A stretch of DNA of 10,615 nt from Oligoflexia bacterium (GTDB lineage: Bacteria > Bdellovibrionota > UBA1018): positions 1-10,615 of the forward strand of contig CAIYTD010000227.1 in assembly GCA_903928955.1 (NCBI GenBank), written 5' to 3'. Below are positions 1 through 6,223 of the stretch, in pieces. Position 1 is the stretch's first letter, and every line of letters begins with the position of its first letter. The translations under genes were made by a program, and so were the position numbers. The notes beneath the pieces were generated by a model that was not told the DNA's origin, did no database searches, and worked only from the letters and a program-made list of their open reading frames with translations.

Positions 1-155
1 TCAGCCATCATTCTTCCCATTTCCAGCATTACCCCGTCAAAAGCCCTCTTACCGCTGGTCATGATCTGGAACATCCTATCCCTCATCCAGTCATCTCCTG
101 TGGCTTCCCTAAAACCTCTTGTTGCATTTTTCCTCTGCCTGGTGTCTCTTCGCAT
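1..155 (-). CDS. Putative insertion-sequence transposase, N-terminal fragment
   Basis: A minus-strand reading frame opens with ATG at 155-153 and stays open for 51 codons to the left edge, so only the N-terminus is visible. A good ribosome binding site (GGAG at 167-164, eight bases before the ATG) supports the start. The peptide begins MRRDTRQRKNATRGF and contains DDWMRDRMFQIMTSGKRAF; it is basic and helical, as transposase N-termini often are. I link it to a transposase from its position: it lies just inside the point where homology to the intact integrase copy is abruptly lost, and its leader has a structured end typical of insertion sequences. The family is not certain; a mutator/IS256-like type is a guess. 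The catalytic region is outside the window. Confidence 0.5.
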   Translation of the reverse strand, partial: MRRDTRQRKNATRGFREATGDDWMRDRMFQIMTSGKRAFDGVMLEMGRMMA

Positions 156-242
156 TCTGGTGGCTCCTTTTGTTTTCTCAACTCCTGCATAACGCAGGTG
201 GAGCCACTCTTCAAAATTCAACTAAATTTGGTATATCCTCCT
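156..242. mobile_element. Terminal segment of an insertion sequence, junction near 242
   Basis: This non-coding stretch separates the transposase start from the first base that aligns with the intact integrase gene (about 243). The sharp loss of integrase homology marks the likely outer end of the element. The other end and any target-site duplication lie beyond the left edge, so the terminal inverted repeat cannot be defined. Confidence 0.4.
160..207 (-). promoter_or_regulatory. Stem-loop covering the transposase ribosome binding site
   Basis: GTGGCTCC (160-167) and GGAGCCAC (200-207) form a perfect 8-bp inverted repeat, and a second hairpin (CCTGC 184-188 with GCAGG 194-198) sits inside it. 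In minus-strand RNA the inner half of the outer stem is the GGAG Shine-Dalgarno of the transposase. A transcript entering from outside the element would fold and hide the site, while one starting inside might not. Protection of this kind against impinging transcription is known for several insertion sequences; applying it here is inference. Confidence 0.45.
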
Positions 243-716
243 CACAGCCCCAGCGTGGTTTATCCCTTTATCTTTACTCTGGTTCACACCGGCGCGAGAC
301 GAGAGGAGATCAGACTCCTTAAGTGGGAGCACATTGATTTTGAAATTGGATACCTGACATTCAAGAATACGAAGAGCGGGTTGGACCGCAGCATTAAAAT
401 GGGACCAAGCCTATCCATATTCCTCCGCTCACTCCCTCGTATTTCGGAATGGGTCTTTATGAGTCAATTCGGCTGGCTACTCAGTCGGGAGCAGATTGAC
501 GACACCATTGCCGCTGTACAGAAGAAAAATCCAGGCATGAAGCATTGGAGATGCCATGATTTGAGGCACAGCTTCGCCTACAATTTTCTGACGAGAGGCG
601 GAGATATGTATGCATTGAAGGCCATACTCGGTCATCAATCAATTCAGTTGACTGTGGACCTCTATGGTAATTTCAGAGCGTGCGATGTGCGGACGGTTAG
701 TCCATATGAGGATTAA
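243..716 (+). pseudogene. Tyrosine recombinase, 5'-truncated copy
   Basis: This is the catalytic half of a phage-type tyrosine recombinase (site-specific integrase). About 157 residues align with residues 139-295 of the intact integrase at 6481-7368, with roughly 30 differences (about 80% identity by eye). The active-site residues remain: Arg in HTGARREE, Lys in NTKSG, HxxR in CHDLRHSF, His in LGHQS, and Tyr in DLYGN. The N-terminal core-binding domain (about 140 residues) is missing. The frame is open back to an ATG at 198, but those residues come from the insertion-sequence end, so the 172-aa product would be chimeric and should not bind its core site normally. The preserved catalytic motifs suggest recent truncation. 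Its TAA (714-716) overlaps the stop codon of the convergent immunity gene. Confidence 0.85.
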
Positions 717-1117
717 GACATTTGTAAAATAATATCTCTGAAATAAGTCTTAACTGCATCGACGACCGATAAATCGGAGGTAACCTCTAACTCAAGTAAA
801 CTCTCTGAAATTTTATGTTCTAGATGAACCCGAAATGCCAGCTGACCTGTGGCATTTATGCGCCTTACGCTCAACCAGAAATCGGAATAGGCTTGCAATT
901 TAATAAAGGCATGCTCGTTATTAAATAATTCTTCACACTCCTGAATAAAAGCCTCCAAGTCTTCTTTGTCGAACCAGACTTGCCGAACTGTTCCCGAATA
1001 ATCTTCATTCTTTGCTGCGATCGAAAACGCTACGGAAGGATGAGACCGGTCAGGTTTGCTAATCTCTATCAGATCTATCGCAATCTCGGCTATACTAGAG
1101 GAGGATTTGATATTCAT
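713..1117 (-). CDS. Probable immunity protein of the orphan toxin tip
   Basis: A 134-aa, acidic, soluble protein without signal peptide or membrane segment. The case for immunity is mainly position: it lies directly downstream of a toxin tip on the same strand, 9 bases apart. The start ATG (1117-1115) has a strong AAAGGA site whose first bases overlap the toxin stop codon, giving TAAAGGA, so its translation is probably coupled to the toxin. Visible pieces include VWFDKEDLEAFIQECEEL and DFWLSVRRINATGQLAFRVH, which suggest an alternating beta-alpha fold. That recalls WapI-type immunity proteins, but I cannot assign a family. Such proteins bind and block the cognate toxin in the cytoplasm. The 3' end overlaps the stop codon of the truncated integrase. 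The intact frame suggests it still matters to the cell. Confidence 0.6.
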   Translation of the reverse strand: MNIKSSSSIAEIAIDLIEISKPDRSHPSVAFSIAAKNEDYSGTVRQVWFDKEDLEAFIQECEELFNNEHAFIKLQAYSDFWLSVRRINATGQLAFRVHLEHKISESLLELEVTSDLSVVDAVKTYFRDIILQMS

Positions 1118-1126
1118 AAATGTCCT

Positions 1127-1441
1127 TTAAAAATTTAATTGTCTCGCATGTTTTACTACGGGGAGTAAATCACCTGTGCGTTGACTAAAGATAAACTCCC
1201 ATCCTTTTTCAACTACCATTCCGCCCGTTTCAATGGATTGCTTCCAGGCGCCCGTCTTTGCTACTTCTTCCAAGGCATTCTGAAAGCTACCTAGTACGGC
1301 CTGATTGTGCATCGGCGTAAGGTGGGTATGTTGCTTTCTAGCAAATATTTCACCCATATGCTTTGTAGCGTTTGGATGAACATGAAATTTTTCGGTACCT
1401 GCGAGAACATCGAATCGTCTAGGTATTAAAGTCCGATCCAT
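1127..1441 (-). CDS. Orphan C-terminal toxin domain (polymorphic toxin tip)
   Basis: This encodes 104 aa from the ATG at 1441, but the frame is open back to a TAG at 1525-1523, adding 27 residues (including RVSDILESAGTVW) that read naturally into the domain. It has no secretion region, HINT or pre-toxin part, and the ATG lacks a good ribosome binding site. It therefore looks like the broken-off tip of a larger exoprotein rather than a gene with its own start. Motifs: FHVHPNATKHMGE, then a middle helix (NQAVLGSFQNALEEV), then GWEFIFSQRTGDLLPVVKHA at the end. I recall HPNATKHM...PVVKHA tips at the ends of Rhs and hemagglutinin-like toxins; an RNase-type activity is possible but unproven, with His and Lys as candidate active-site residues. 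Displaced tips with immunity genes are well known beside CdiA and Rhs genes. It shares no obvious sequence with the main toxin tip. Confidence 0.6.
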   Translation of the reverse strand: MDRTLIPRRFDVLAGTEKFHVHPNATKHMGEIFARKQHTHLTPMHNQAVLGSFQNALEEVAKTGAWKQSIETGGMVVEKGWEFIFSQRTGDLLPVVKHARQLNF

Positions 1442-1574
1442 ATGCTCAGCTACATTGGAAATTTTATTCCAGACAGTCCCCGCAGACTCCAGAATGTCAC
1501 TAACCCGACCAAACTGCTCACCCTAATCTTCCAAAACTAATAATTTCCTTTACTTAACTCACGCGAGCCTCGCT

Positions 1575-1784
1575 TTCGGATTTTTTGAATTTTCCGAACC
1601 GTATCGAATTTTTTGAATTTTACCAACTTTTTGAATCGTCGCGAATTTTTTGAGAATTTTTCTGAAGGTCGAATGAAGACTGGAATAACTATCATTCTTA
1701 AATTCGCTTTAATTTTCAAAATCTACGAGATTTCAGAGATGCGTCATTTTTGAGTTTTCTGAATTCTCTCGAATTTTTTGACTG
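1575..1784. repeat. Degenerate repeats of the motif TCGAATTTTTTGA
   Basis: Close copies lie at 1576-1588 (TCGGATTTTTTGA), 1604-1616 (TCGAATTTTTTGA), 1641-1653 (GCGAATTTTTTGA) and 1769-1781 (TCGAATTTTTTGA). Looser versions with TTTTTGA are at 1628 and 1746. The first two copies continue as ATTTT, and the first is bracketed by TTCGGA and TCCGAA. The spacing is irregular (28, 37 and 128 bp). The T-tracts would bend DNA. Protein-binding iterons or recombinase accessory sites are possible roles. Confidence 0.5.
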
Positions 1785-1821
1785 TAACTGTATTCTGCGG
1801 GGTAATGGCAATGCACTGTGT

Positions 1822-1843
1822 CTCGTAAACGATCGTATTCGAG
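1822..1843. repeat. Imperfect 22-bp palindrome
   Basis: The two 11-bp arms match at 9 of 11 positions around a perfect ACGATCGT core (1829-1836), with an AT dinucleotide at the centre. Size, imperfect symmetry and central dinucleotide resemble crossover sites of small serine recombinases, and it lies 56 bp from such a gene. The function is inferred. Confidence 0.3.
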
Positions 1844-1898
1844 TCTCTTTAAACTCAAGTTTTGAGTGTTGAAATCATTAGACTTTTTGAATCAAGTT

Positions 1899-2513
1899 TT
1901 AAGGGGTTTTCGAGACAGGCTTGCGAGGCTTCAGTGAACGGTAAATCGCACCCCTTGATGCACCGAGTTGGTTTTGAATCTCGCTATAAGTCAATCCTTG
2001 CTCTCTAAGACGCACTATAGCCTCCCTGTCAGCCACGGGAGGCCGCCCTAAGCGTTTGCCATTGGCCCGAGCGTGGTCGAGTCCCATGATGGTCCGTTCT
2101 CGTAAAAGACTCTTTTCGAACTCGGCTAGGCTTCCGAGCACTTGAACGAAAAGCCTGCCTGAAGGAGTTGAGTAATCAACATTGTCCTTTGTGGCGATGA
2201 ATTGGACTCCAAGTGCCTGAAGTTCCTCTAAAGTCGTCATCAAATGCTTCAGGCTACGAAAGAGACGATCAAGTTTGACAACGATGACGACATCAACTTC
2301 TCGGGACCGGATGAGCTGGAGCAATTCTTTCAATCCTGGACGCTGGTCATTGCCTCCGGTATAGCCTCGATCCACAATCTCATGACTAATTGTCCAGGAC
2401 CGAGCTTGGCAATACCTACGGAGTTCATTCACTTGGACTTCTGGATTTTGATCATGATGGATCGTGGACACTCGAGAATATGTGGCGATCCTCAATTGGG
2501 GCTTCGGATTCAT
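1899..2513 (-). CDS. Small serine recombinase (resolvase/invertase family)
   Basis: A 204-aa site-specific recombinase of the resolvase/invertase class, which cuts both strands through a phosphoserine link. The catalytic serine is Ser16 in RIATYSRVST. The active-site arginines are in KLDRLFRSLKHL. The long E helix appears as SLAEFEKSLLRERTIMGLDHA, followed by the GKRLGRPP linker and a C-terminal helix-turn-helix (GLTYSEIQNQLGASRGAIYRSL). Length and order of parts are normal for the family. I choose the ATG at 2513 because GGAG (2523-2520) lies six bases before it; the upstream ATG at 2525 has AGGGA touching it directly, with no spacer. It may resolve multimers of the element or invert a segment. 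It is transcribed divergently from the ribbon-helix-helix gene. Confidence 0.9.
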   Translation of the reverse strand: MNPKPQLRIATYSRVSTIHHDQNPEVQVNELRRYCQARSWTISHEIVDRGYTGGNDQRPGLKELLQLIRSREVDVVIVVKLDRLFRSLKHLMTTLEELQALGVQFIATKDNVDYSTPSGRLFVQVLGSLAEFEKSLLRERTIMGLDHARANGKRLGRPPVADREAIVRLREQGLTYSEIQNQLGASRGAIYRSLKPRKPVSKTP

Positions 2514-2537
2514 AAATAACTCCATTCCCTGCTATAA

Positions 2538-2568
2538 ATAGTATTTCAAATTGTACCTAAATAGTCAA
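2538..2568 (-). promoter_or_regulatory. Candidate promoter of the serine recombinase
   Basis: Read on the minus strand, TTGACT (2568-2563) and TACTAT (2543-2538) are separated by 19 bases, slightly longer than ideal. The start of transcription would fall near 2531, leaving a short leader that contains the GGAG site at 2523-2520. The fit is moderate. Confidence 0.35.
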
Positions 2569-2595
2569 GATATAAAGCATGAAAGAAATACTTAA

Positions 2596-2619
2596 AGTAT
2601 ACCGACTATTAGAGTATAC
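2596..2619. promoter_or_regulatory. Paired AGTATAC boxes, candidate operator
   Basis: AGTATAC occurs at 2596-2602 and 2613-2619, 17 bp apart, each containing the palindrome GTATAC. They lie between the two divergent genes and 35 bp before the ribbon-helix-helix start. Proteins of that class commonly bind short repeated boxes upstream of their own gene, so autoregulation is a reasonable inference. Confidence 0.35.
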
Positions 2620-2654
2620 AGAGAAACGCTATTTAACTCAAAACGGGAGGATTT

Positions 2655-2843
2655 ATGAAAATTGACGGTAAAGACATTTTAGAGCGACTTTCGGTGGGTA
2701 AGAAGGGTGATCGAGAGAAAACCTCACTCTACCTGTCTAAAGCGCTATACGAAGCATTTAGGAAAGCCTGCGGTGACATTCCTGCGTCCCAAGTTCTTGA
2801 GGAACTGATGCAGCAGTTCGTGGATTCCGTGAAGAAGAAATAA
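2655..2843 (+). CDS. Small ribbon-helix-helix DNA-binding protein
   Basis: A 62-aa protein. After a charged N-terminus (to about residue 21), residues 22-58 fit the ribbon-helix-helix (CopG/Arc) pattern: a short beta strand KTSLYLS, helix ALYEAFRKACG, a turn DIPA, and helix SQVLEELMQQFVDSV. These proteins dimerise and insert the paired strands into the DNA major groove; in mobile elements they act as copy-number or transfer regulators. GGGAGG (2644-2649) lies five bases before the ATG. It heads the rightward genes, with the unrecognised 271-aa gene starting 28 bases later. The AGTATAC boxes upstream may be its operator. No partner toxin is obvious, since the next protein is much larger than typical toxin-antitoxin partners. 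Confidence 0.7.
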   Translation: MKIDGKDILERLSVGKKGDREKTSLYLSKALYEAFRKACGDIPASQVLEELMQQFVDSVKKK

Positions 2844-2871
2844 TCAGATTTTTAAAAATGGACTTGGACTT

Positions 2872-3687
2872 ATGAAAAACGACTTGATTACAAAACTAGC
2901 TGAAATCTCAACTCAAAAAATTGGAGGCCGAAATGAATCGGAAGGATATGCTAAACTTTTATTTGTGTTCATAAATAATTTTGAATCGGCTTTCGATCCA
3001 AAAATCAGAGAAATTAGATCGAAGAGAATGAAAGCAATGGCATCCGCGTTAGAAGTCGCGGAAAATCTGAAAAGAGAGTTAGACAAACTTCAGGCTGAGC
3101 CTGTGCTTCGATATGAGAGAGAATCCAAACGTTATTATAAAAAAACAATTGGAGTATTGATCGAAAACCTTGAAAAAAGTACGATGGATGTTCTAAGGAT
3201 GGTTCCTCCGTTTTTAGTTACTGCGAAAAGTGGAGTGAGCTTGGTGCCATTTTTCGCCAAGAGGAAAAAGAATCGATCGGATCGTTCCAATCAAAGAACT
3301 GTAGAAGATATTGGTCACTATGATCGAATATCAAAAGAAGAGGTTACATATTGGCTTTACCAGCTTGAGGAATTCCTCTTGAAAACAACTGAGCTTCCCC
3401 GTCTAACTGTAGTTACAAGTTTTATTTCAGAACCATTGAGCGAGATTATGGTTAATAATTTCAAGAATAATTTATTTTCGTTACAGCCAAAAGCTATCAT
3501 CAATAGACTAGATCGCTATCGTGAGGAAGCAGAAAATAGTCCCATAAAAAGGGGAGACAGAGATAGTTTAGCTCGAGCTTCCATGAAGAAAATCAGATTT
3601 GAAGCACTCATCAACGGATGGAAAGATCCCTCGTCAAATAACAGAAAAGGTACCCTGGGTACGATTCACGTTCCTTGCTCTTCTTGA
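2872..3687 (+). CDS. Hypothetical protein, 271 aa, element-encoded
   Basis: I do not recognise this family. The protein is highly charged and mostly helical, with no signal peptide or membrane segment. Residues about 45-110 form a probable coiled coil (IREIRSKRMKAMASALEVAE and onward). A hydrophobic patch around residue 112 (VLRMVPPFLV) is followed by a basic stretch, AKRKKNRSDRSNQR. A second helical part (YWLYQLEEFLLKTTELPRL) and a basic C-terminus come after. The ribosome binding site is weak, so expression may depend on coupling to the upstream small gene, 28 bases away. An intrinsic terminator starts 81 bases after the stop. Placed between a DNA-binding regulator and a primase-helicase, it may help replication or partition, but the sequence does not show this. 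Confidence 0.6.
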   Translation: MKNDLITKLAEISTQKIGGRNESEGYAKLLFVFINNFESAFDPKIREIRSKRMKAMASALEVAENLKRELDKLQAEPVLRYERESKRYYKKTIGVLIENLEKSTMDVLRMVPPFLVTAKSGVSLVPFFAKRKKNRSDRSNQRTVEDIGHYDRISKEEVTYWLYQLEEFLLKTTELPRLTVVTSFISEPLSEIMVNNFKNNLFSLQPKAIINRLDRYREEAENSPIKRGDRDSLARASMKKIRFEALINGWKDPSSNNRKGTLGTIHVPCSS

Positions 3688-3767
3688 CCATTTTTCAGTT
3701 AACCACGATGGTGGGTTCACTGGATTTGGGGATAAAAAAGTTTGATCGCTTAATTGGCGATTAATTG

Positions 3768-3814
3768 AACCCTCGAAAGAACCTTCCCAGGTCCAGCTTT
3801 CGGGGGTTTTTTTT
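3768..3814 (+). terminator. Intrinsic terminator after the 271-aa gene
   Basis: AACCCTCGAAAG (3768-3779) pairs with CTTTCGGGGGTT (3797-3808) as a 12-bp stem with one G-T pair, followed by eight T bases (3807-3814). It ends the first rightward transcription unit, so the primase gene probably has its own promoter or relies on read-through. Just upstream, TTAATTG occurs twice (3750-3756 and 3761-3767). Confidence 0.85.
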
Positions 3815-3830
3815 CGACTAGGGGTGGAAA

Positions 3831-3962
3831 GTGGATCTGGATAGTATGATCATCGTCCACTTCCTTCTAGCCAAGGAACGTGGGGTAAAATTGCCAAGCA
3901 ATAAAGAATTGTCCAAATGTGTAGAAATCAGAGCGGAGGTTCAAAATGACAACCGCAGCTGA
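3831..3962 (+). CDS. Possible 43-aa leader protein overlapping the primase start
   Basis: A GTG-started frame of 43 codons ends in TGA at 3960-3962, overlapping the first 17 bases of the primase gene in another frame. AGGGG at 3820-3824 lies six bases before the GTG. The peptide reads like a real protein: VDLDSMIIVHFLLAKERGVK, then LPSNKELSKCVEIRAEVQND. The KLPSNKELSK part faintly recalls a GntR-type helix-turn-helix but is too short to be that domain. It lies just after a terminator, so it would be the first gene of the primase transcript and could couple primase translation to its own. An internal ATG at 3846 is an alternative start. It may also be a chance open frame. Confidence 0.35.
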   Translation: MDLDSMIIVHFLLAKERGVKLPSNKELSKCVEIRAEVQNDNRS

Positions 3963-5955
3963 AATTTCTTCCGCTCTCAGAGGTAAAAAATCAGGTAATG
4001 GTTACATTGCTCATTGTCCTGCTCACGATGACAAAAATCCTTCGTTCTCAATTTCTGAGTCAGGTGATACTCCGCTGTTTCGCTGTCACGCTGGTTGTTC
4101 CCAAGATTCCGTTATTACTGCTCTTACCAGGCTAGGGTTATTTCATGCTAAATCTAGAGGCCCAGTATCTAAGGCTCGTCCAAAGAAATCAGAAAGTGCT
4201 CCTGTAGCGAATATTCTACGAGTTCCTGATGCTGAAGTTGAAGCCTGTCATAAAAATTTATCAGAGAGTGACCGTTCATATTTGAAATCTGAGAGATTGT
4301 TGTCAGATGACGTGATTGACCGTTACCAGCTTGGATCACATGAGGAGGGCCGCATCACGATTCCAATAGAGGGTGAATCGGAGCTTTTCGAAGATTTGAG
4401 ACGTTACCTGAGAAAAGACAAGCGCCCTACTCCAGATTGCCCGAAAGTTCTCCACAGAAAAGGACATGGGAAGGCCCGAATATTTCCAATAGACCAACTT
4501 GAATCTCAATCTTTACTTTTGTGTGAAGGTGAGATGGATACTTTGGCAGTAATTAGCTGTGGAATTAACGCCATCACAACCACGGCCGGAGCTGCTCATT
4601 GGACTGAAGAAAACTCTAAGGCTCTGCATGGTAAAGAAATTACGATCCTCATGGATCATGACGAACCAGGACGGAAGGGCGCAGAGCTGCGAGCAAAGGC
4701 ACTGGTCAAGCAGAAGTGCCTAATCAAAATTGCTCAGTGGCCTGGAGATCGCCCAGAGAAACATGACATTACGGATGAGATCAAACTATTTGGATTGGAG
4801 AGCTTAAAACAAATCATTCAATCTGCTACGGAGTTTAAAAATAATTCCGGAAATAGTAATGATCTCATTTGTTTTGCAGATGTGAAGACGGAAACGATTC
4901 ACTGGTTGTGGTTCCCCTACATCCCATTCGGGAAGTTAATCATGATTGAAGGGGACCCTGGCTTGGGTAAAAGCTGGACACTACTTGCTATAGCTTGTCA
5001 TGTCTCTATGGGGGCGGGACTACCTGGTGTTGAGCCTTGTGAGCCGGGAAATGTACTGCTCATGAGCGCTGAAGACGGGATAGCCGATACAATTAAGCCT
5101 CGCCTTGCTGGATTCGCCGCGGACCACTCCAGGATTTTTTCTCCTAGAGTGCAGTTCTCATTTGACGAAGAGGGCATTAAGCTTCTTGAGAGCCTCATTC
5201 AACAAACAACTCCCAAGGCTGTCATCATTGATCCACTTGTTTCATATATGGGGGGTGATATTGACATGAACCGGGCCAATGAAACGAGGGAATTAATGTC
5301 TCAACTCTGCGTTCTAGCTGAAAGGTATCAATGCGCCTTTATTCTTTTAAGGCATCTTACCAAGTCTTCCACCGATAAAGCCATCTATCGTGGCACCGGC
5401 TCAATTGATATGACTGGGGCATGTCGCTCCGTAATATTAGTTGGAGCGGACTCGCAAGATCACGACAATCGAGCATTGATCCATATCAAATGCAATCTCG
5501 CTAAAACGGGAGTGTCCCAAGGTTTTAAACTGGAGGATGGAACTTTTACTTGGACAGGTGAATCCGAACTAACGGCAGGTGCCGTACTCCGAGCCGAAAG
5601 AAGCCCAGAGTCTTCCAATTCCTCACTTGAAGAGGCTAAAGAAGTGATTAGTTCAGCCTTACAATCAGGTGAGAGACCTCAATCCGAAATCGAGGAAATA
5701 GCGAAAGGGCACGGCATTTCAAATGGTACGCTCAGACGCGCCAAAAAGGAATTAGGAGTGATTCCAAGGCGAGCCCCAGAGCCAGGAGGGGGCAGGGGCA
5801 ATGGCAAATGGTGTTGGCGACTCCCTGCTCTGCCTAACCCAGTAGGCACCCCTACCAATGGCATCCATAACTCTCAGGAATGCCCTAGGCCGAATGCTTC
5901 GGCTCTATTTGATATACGGCCCTCTTACAAACCAGAGGATGATGATTGGTTCTGA
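3946..5955 (+). CDS. Primase-helicase replication protein (zinc finger, Toprim, RecA-like ATPase)
   Basis: A 669-aa multidomain replication protein of phage, plasmid or integrated-element type. Residues 23-51 are a CHC2-like zinc finger: HCPAHDDKNPSFS and FRCHAGC give Cys24, His27, Cys47 and Cys51. A Toprim primase core follows, with the acidic motif LLCEGEMDTL (Glu194) and ILMDHDEPG (Asp237, Asp239). Residues about 320-545 are a RecA-like helicase/ATPase: Walker A GDPGLGKS (336-343), Walker B AVIIDP (Asp429), and LLRHLTK nearby. The C-terminus (562-605) looks like a winged helix and ends in a Gly/Pro-rich tail. It would lay primers and unwind DNA at the element's origin. GGAGG (3935-3939) lies six bases before the ATG. 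Nothing is missing. Its presence suggests the element can replicate, or once did, independently of the chromosome. Confidence 0.9.
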   Translation: MTTAAEISSALRGKKSGNGYIAHCPAHDDKNPSFSISESGDTPLFRCHAGCSQDSVITALTRLGLFHAKSRGPVSKARPKKSESAPVANILRVPDAEVEACHKNLSESDRSYLKSERLLSDDVIDRYQLGSHEEGRITIPIEGESELFEDLRRYLRKDKRPTPDCPKVLHRKGHGKARIFPIDQLESQSLLLCEGEMDTLAVISCGINAITTTAGAAHWTEENSKALHGKEITILMDHDEPGRKGAELRAKALVKQKCLIKIAQWPGDRPEKHDITDEIKLFGLESLKQIIQSATEFKNNSGNSNDLICFADVKTETIHWLWFPYIPFGKLIMIEGDPGLGKSWTLLAIACHVSMGAGLPGVEPCEPGNVLLMSAEDGIADTIKPRLAGFAADHSRIFSPRVQFSFDEEGIKLLESLIQQTTPKAVIIDPLVSYMGGDIDMNRANETRELMSQLCVLAERYQCAFILLRHLTKSSTDKAIYRGTGSIDMTGACRSVILVGADSQDHDNRALIHIKCNLAKTGVSQGFKLEDGTFTWTGESELTAGAVLRAERSPESSNSSLEEAKEVISSALQSGERPQSEIEEIAKGHGISNGTLRRAKKELGVIPRRAPEPGGGRGNGKWCWRLPALPNPVGTPTNGIHNSQECPRPNASALFDIRPSYKPEDDDWF

Positions 5956-6015
5956 TGTCGATGGCCGTAACGTAAAGGATGACTTTCGAGACATCTTTCC
6001 AATTCTAGTGATCAA

Positions 6016-6069
6016 GATGATTAAGGTGCTCAAATTGTAGGTGCCTAGAAAATGAGCACCTTAATCATC
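6016..6069. repeat. Palindromic repeat, left copy
   Basis: Perfect 17-bp arms, GATGATTAAGGTGCTCA (6016-6032) and its complement (6053-6069), flank a 20-base centre that holds another GGTGC word (6040-6044). A second copy of the 50-bp unit lies at 7648-7697, matching at about 42 of 50 positions with identical arm spacing. No T-run follows, so a simple terminator is unlikely. The pair brackets the AlpA-like and integrase genes, which suggests recombination or regulator-binding sites. Confidence 0.8.
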
Positions 6070-6223
6070 GCTTCGATCATCACAACATTTTGTCCGAGTG
6101 AGTTTATGAAGAACGTCATCCCATAAAGGTAGAATTTCGTGACGAATTCAACGTCTTCTTTAAAGATTTATGAGCAATCAAGTTTGACTTACAGCGTTAA
6201 ATCACATAAATTAGGAGCATTTC
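6070..6223. other. Leader of the AlpA-integrase unit
   Basis: No gene is visible. A partial inverted repeat, GAATTTCG (6132-6139) against CGAATTC (6143-6149), lies mid-way and could be a binding site for the small helix-turn-helix protein. TTGACT (6184-6189) with TAAATT (6207-6212) at a 17-base gap looks like a promoter, but its predicted start would fall past the ribosome binding site, so it would fit only a leaderless message. Confidence 0.35.

Larger units (their letters stand above)
1526..1898. other. AT-rich gene-free region
   Basis: I see no convincing gene here. A 60-codon minus-strand frame exists but starts with TTG, lacks a ribosome binding site, and its Lys-rich sequence follows from the repeated AT-rich motif. 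The stretch holds the repeats at 1575-1784, a 22-bp palindrome at 1822-1843, and a short hairpin (ACTCAA 1853-1858 with TTGAGT 1862-1867) 30 bp past the serine recombinase stop. The hairpin may weakly terminate that gene, though no strong T-run follows. The word TCAAGTTTT occurs at 1855-1863 and again at 1892-1900. Confidence 0.5.

Noticed and set aside
119..322. 67-codon plus-strand frame with a hydrophobic start
   Set aside because: It spans the insertion-sequence end and overlaps the integrase remnant in another frame; the Leu/Phe-rich look is incidental.
1537..1719. 60-codon minus-strand frame, Lys-rich
   Set aside because: TTG start, no ribosome binding site, and the composition follows from the AT-rich repeats.
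1526..1898. CRISPR-like array
   Set aside because: The repeat units are short, degenerate and irregularly spaced, with no uniform spacers and no cas genes nearby.
2244..2519. 91-codon plus-strand frame opposite the serine recombinase
   Set aside because: It is the antisense shadow of a clearly coding gene.
6016..6069. Palindrome read as a terminator of the primase gene
   Set aside because: No T-run follows either arm, and a near-identical copy at 7647-7698 points to a repeated site.
6184..6212. TTGACT-N17-TAAATT promoter for the AlpA-integrase unit
   Set aside because: Sequence fit is good, but the -10 box abuts the ribosome binding site, so the transcript would begin past it; only a leaderless message would work.
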